From JAOPZW01 sp963807305 (GTDB lineage: Bacteria; Actinomycetota; Thermoleophilia; Solirubrobacterales; Solirubrobacteraceae): a DNA stretch of 64,000 bases. The stretch spans positions 1 through 64,000 of the forward strand of contig CAWEBN010000007.1 of the NCBI GenBank assembly GCA_963807305.1, read 5' to 3'. The notes under the pieces were generated by a model. The model was not told where the DNA came from. It made no database searches and saw only the letters and a program-made list of their open reading frames with translations. Positions 62,170 to 64,000 of this stretch are shown here, piece by piece. The position numbers were made by a program, and so were the translations under genes. Position 1 is the stretch's first letter; each line of letters opens with the position of its first letter.

Positions 62170-62835
62170 ATGAGGCCGCATCTGAACTTGCGCGCCCGTC
62201 ACGCCGCCATGGCGCTGGGCGCGCTCTGCTTGGCCATCTCGCTCGCCGCGCTGCCGGGCACGGCGCGCTCGAATGGCACCCCGGCCGGCCACGCTGCCAT
62301 CGCGGCCGACATCGCCCCGGGCAAGAGCCGGCTCAACGTGCTGACCGGGCGCCAGGCGTCCGTGCACGGCCGCGTGCTCTCCGGTGCCGCCGGGCGCCCC
62401 GCGCTCCTGCAGCGCCGCTCGCGCTCCGGATGGGCGACGATCGACCGGGCCACCACGCGCGCCGGCGGCGCCTTCGGCTTCGCCTTCCGTCCGCAGCAGT
62501 CCGGGAGCACCCGGCTGCGCGTGCTCGTCGACGCGGCGCGGCGCGAGATCGGCCGGCTCAACGTCTACCGCCGCGCCTCGGTGTCGTGGTACGGCCCCGG
62601 CCTGTACGGCAACAAGCTCTCGTGTGGCGGGCGCCTGGGCCCCGGTACGCTGGGCGTCGCGCACAAGACGCTGCCGTGCGGCACGCGTGTGACCCTGCGC
62701 AGGGGCGACCGCGTCATCCGCGTGCGGGTCGTCGACCGCGGCCCGTACGTCGGCGGGCGCGAGTTCGATCTGACGTCCGCCACGCGCGCGAAGCTGCACT
62801 TCGGCGGCGCCGGCTCGTTGCTCGTCGCCGGCTGA
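62170..62835 (+). CDS. RlpA-like secreted cell-wall protein
   Basis: 221 residues. The signal peptide covers about 1-34 (hydrophobic part ALGALCLAISLAAL). A beta domain (about 50-130) is followed by the double-psi beta-barrel of RlpA: SVSWYGPGLYGNKLSCGGRL (in parts), GTLGVAHKTLPCGTRVTL, and RVRVVDRGPYVGGREFDL with the catalytic-type Asp. RlpA proteins cut or bind peptidoglycan. ATG preceded by aaggagg (62151-62157), one of the few strong Shine-Dalgarno sequences here. A CRP-type site lies about 180 nt upstream. Confidence 0.9.
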   Translation: MRPHLNLRARHAAMALGALCLAISLAALPGTARSNGTPAGHAAIAADIAPGKSRLNVLTGRQASVHGRVLSGAAGRPALLQRRSRSGWATIDRATTRAGGAFGFAFRPQQSGSTRLRVLVDAARREIGRLNVYRRASVSWYGPGLYGNKLSCGGRLGPGTLGVAHKTLPCGTRVTLRRGDRVIRVRVVDRGPYVGGREFDLTSATRAKLHFGGAGSLLVAG

Positions 62836-62867
62836 CGCCCGGCCGCGACGCCGTCATGGCCGCCGCG

Positions 62868-62873
62868 TACGCT
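62868..62873 (+). promoter_or_regulatory. -10-like hexamer of dinB
   Basis: TACGCT ends 7 nt before the TTG start. Transcription of the gene would be leaderless. Confidence 0.4.
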
Positions 62874-62880
62874 CGGGAGG

Positions 62881-63975
62881 TTGGAGACGCAGCTTCCCGA
62901 GCATCCACGGCGGGTCATCGCACACCTCGACTGCGACTCGTTCTATGCGAGCGTCGAGCTGCAGCGCCGTCCCGAGCTGCGCGGCAAGCCCGTCGTCGTG
63001 GCCGGCAGCGGGCCGCGCGCGGTGGTCACCACCGCCAGCTACGAGGCGCGGCGCTTCGGCGTGCACTCGGCCATGTCGGCGGTCCGGGCGCGCCGGCTGT
63101 GCCCCGATGCGATCTTCGTGAGCCCGGACTTCAACGCCTACCGCGAGAAGTCGCGCGAGGTGTGGGCGATCGTGCGCGAGCGCCTGGCCTGCCCGCTGCA
63201 GAACATGTCGGTCGACGAGGCCTATGCAGACGTCACGGCGATCGACAAGCCGCTGCGCGCCCTGCGCGACCTGGTGGCCGAGGTCCGCGACACCACCGGG
63301 ATCATGATCTCGGTCGGCGTCGGGCCCTCGCGCCTGGTGGCCAAGACGGCCAGCGATGCCGAGAAGCCGGCGGGCTTCGTGGTCCTCTCGCGCGAGCAGG
63401 CCTGCGAGCGCTTCGCGGGCGAGCCGGCGCGGCTGCTGCAGGGCGTCGGGCCGCGCACCCAGGAACGGCTGGCCGAGCTCGGCCTCAACACGGTGGGCGA
63501 CCTGCAGGCGGCCGCCACCGAGGAGCTCGTGGCCCGCTTCGGCGAGCGCATGGGACGCTGGCTGAAGCAGTGCGCCTACTTCCACGACACGTCGCCGGTT
63601 CAGGCGCGTGCGGCGGCCAAGAGCCTGTCGAGCGAGACGACGTTCGACGAGGACGTCGAGGACCTCGCCACGCTGGAGGAGACCATCCGCCGGCTGGCCG
63701 CGGACGTCTGCGGCGGCCTGCAGCGGCGCAACATGCGGGGGCGCACGATCGGGATCAAGGTCCGCCTCGACGACTGGACCAACGCCACGCGCGCGCGCAC
63801 GATCGAGGCGTGGACCAACGACCAGGACGCGATCACCACGATCGCGCTCGAGTTGCTGCGCGCGTACGCGCCGGCGCGGCCGGTGCGGTTGCTCGGCGTG
63901 CGCGTGGCGTCGTTCGAGGACGAGGTCGCCGCGCGCCCGTCGGCCCCGGCGGCTCAGCTCGCGCTGGAGGTGTGA
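62881..63975 (+). CDS. dinB: DNA polymerase IV (Y-family)
   Basis: 364 residues. Error-prone polymerase for translesion synthesis. Catalytic carboxylates: HLDCDSFYASVE at the N-terminus and NMSVDEAYADVTA near residue 104. The thumb has LLQGVGPRTQERLAELG, and the little finger follows to about 345. The C-terminal QLALEV is a weak version of the beta-clamp motif QLxLF. TTG is the only possible start before the conserved first strand (RVIAHLDCDSF), and a -10-like hexamer lies 7 nt upstream. Confidence 0.94.
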   Translation: METQLPEHPRRVIAHLDCDSFYASVELQRRPELRGKPVVVAGSGPRAVVTTASYEARRFGVHSAMSAVRARRLCPDAIFVSPDFNAYREKSREVWAIVRERLACPLQNMSVDEAYADVTAIDKPLRALRDLVAEVRDTTGIMISVGVGPSRLVAKTASDAEKPAGFVVLSREQACERFAGEPARLLQGVGPRTQERLAELGLNTVGDLQAAATEELVARFGERMGRWLKQCAYFHDTSPVQARAAAKSLSSETTFDEDVEDLATLEETIRRLAADVCGGLQRRNMRGRTIGIKVRLDDWTNATRARTIEAWTNDQDAITTIALELLRAYAPARPVRLLGVRVASFEDEVAARPSAPAAQLALEV

Positions 63976-64000
63976 GGCGAGCCGTCGCCGTCGACGGCGG

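Overview
The window is very GC-rich, tightly packed bacterial DNA. The 16S rRNA sequence, the gene content (SepF, MerR/FtsR and FHA proteins, an RsiG-like protein, HD and PQQ-like proteins) and the heavy use of GTG starts with GTGA overlaps all point to an actinobacterium of the Thermoleophilia, most likely Solirubrobacterales. This placement comes from recognition, not from a database search.

Layout. 1-2176: the 5' part of a class A penicillin-binding protein (minus strand), tyrosyl-tRNA synthetase and a YjbQ-family protein. 2177-7664: a complete 16S-23S-5S rRNA operon with leader, processing stem, boxA-like elements, a tRNA-free spacer and a terminator. 7703-12518: a GNAT acetyltransferase, a gene-free stretch with a tandem repeat array (8658-8935), an isocitrate/isopropylmalate-type dehydrogenase, a small Cys-rich protein, an MFS transporter and an HD-domain protein. 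12577-21588: murA translationally coupled to hisZ-hisG-hisD-hisB-hisH-hisA. An inverted two-gene cassette and an aminotransferase follow, and then hisF; no hisC, hisE or hisI is present. 21650-31319: a membrane protein with a Thr/Pro tail facing an exported beta-propeller protein, a CCA-adding-enzyme relative, a tocopherol-cyclase-like protein, then the division and envelope block pgeF-yggS-sepF-proC-yggT-lspA-rluD and a methyltransferase.

31428-49651: the conserved actinobacterial order rpsB-tsf-pyrH-frr-uppS-cdsA-dxr-rip-ispG-proS. It links translation, UMP supply, isoprenoid carrier synthesis and membrane proteolysis. It is interrupted by an acyltransferase, a Tat-exported TIM-barrel protein, an acyl-CoA synthetase, a cupin-SRPBCC fusion, a methyltransferase, superoxide dismutase and an RTX-repeat protein. 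49633-55966: pgsA, a single-motif RsiG-like anti-sigma candidate, a zinc-ribbon/FHA protein, a MerR regulator of the FtsR type, apt, an SRPBCC protein, an FAD oxidase, a sigma4-like/transmembrane/RskA-like fusion and a thioesterase. 56275-63975: SDR, NAD synthetase, wax ester synthase/DGAT, an ECF-type sigma factor, an amidohydrolase, an RlpA-like protein behind a perfect CRP-type palindrome, and DinB.

The most general signal is regulatory. A TANNNT hexamer lies 6-9 nt upstream of the start codon in at least 16 first-of-unit genes, in DNA where TA steps are rare. This implies that leaderless transcripts are the normal arrangement here. The most interesting single gene is the 87-residue RsiG-like protein at 50290-50553. 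It carries one copy of the c-di-GMP-binding signature known from RsiG, with the Gln replaced by His.
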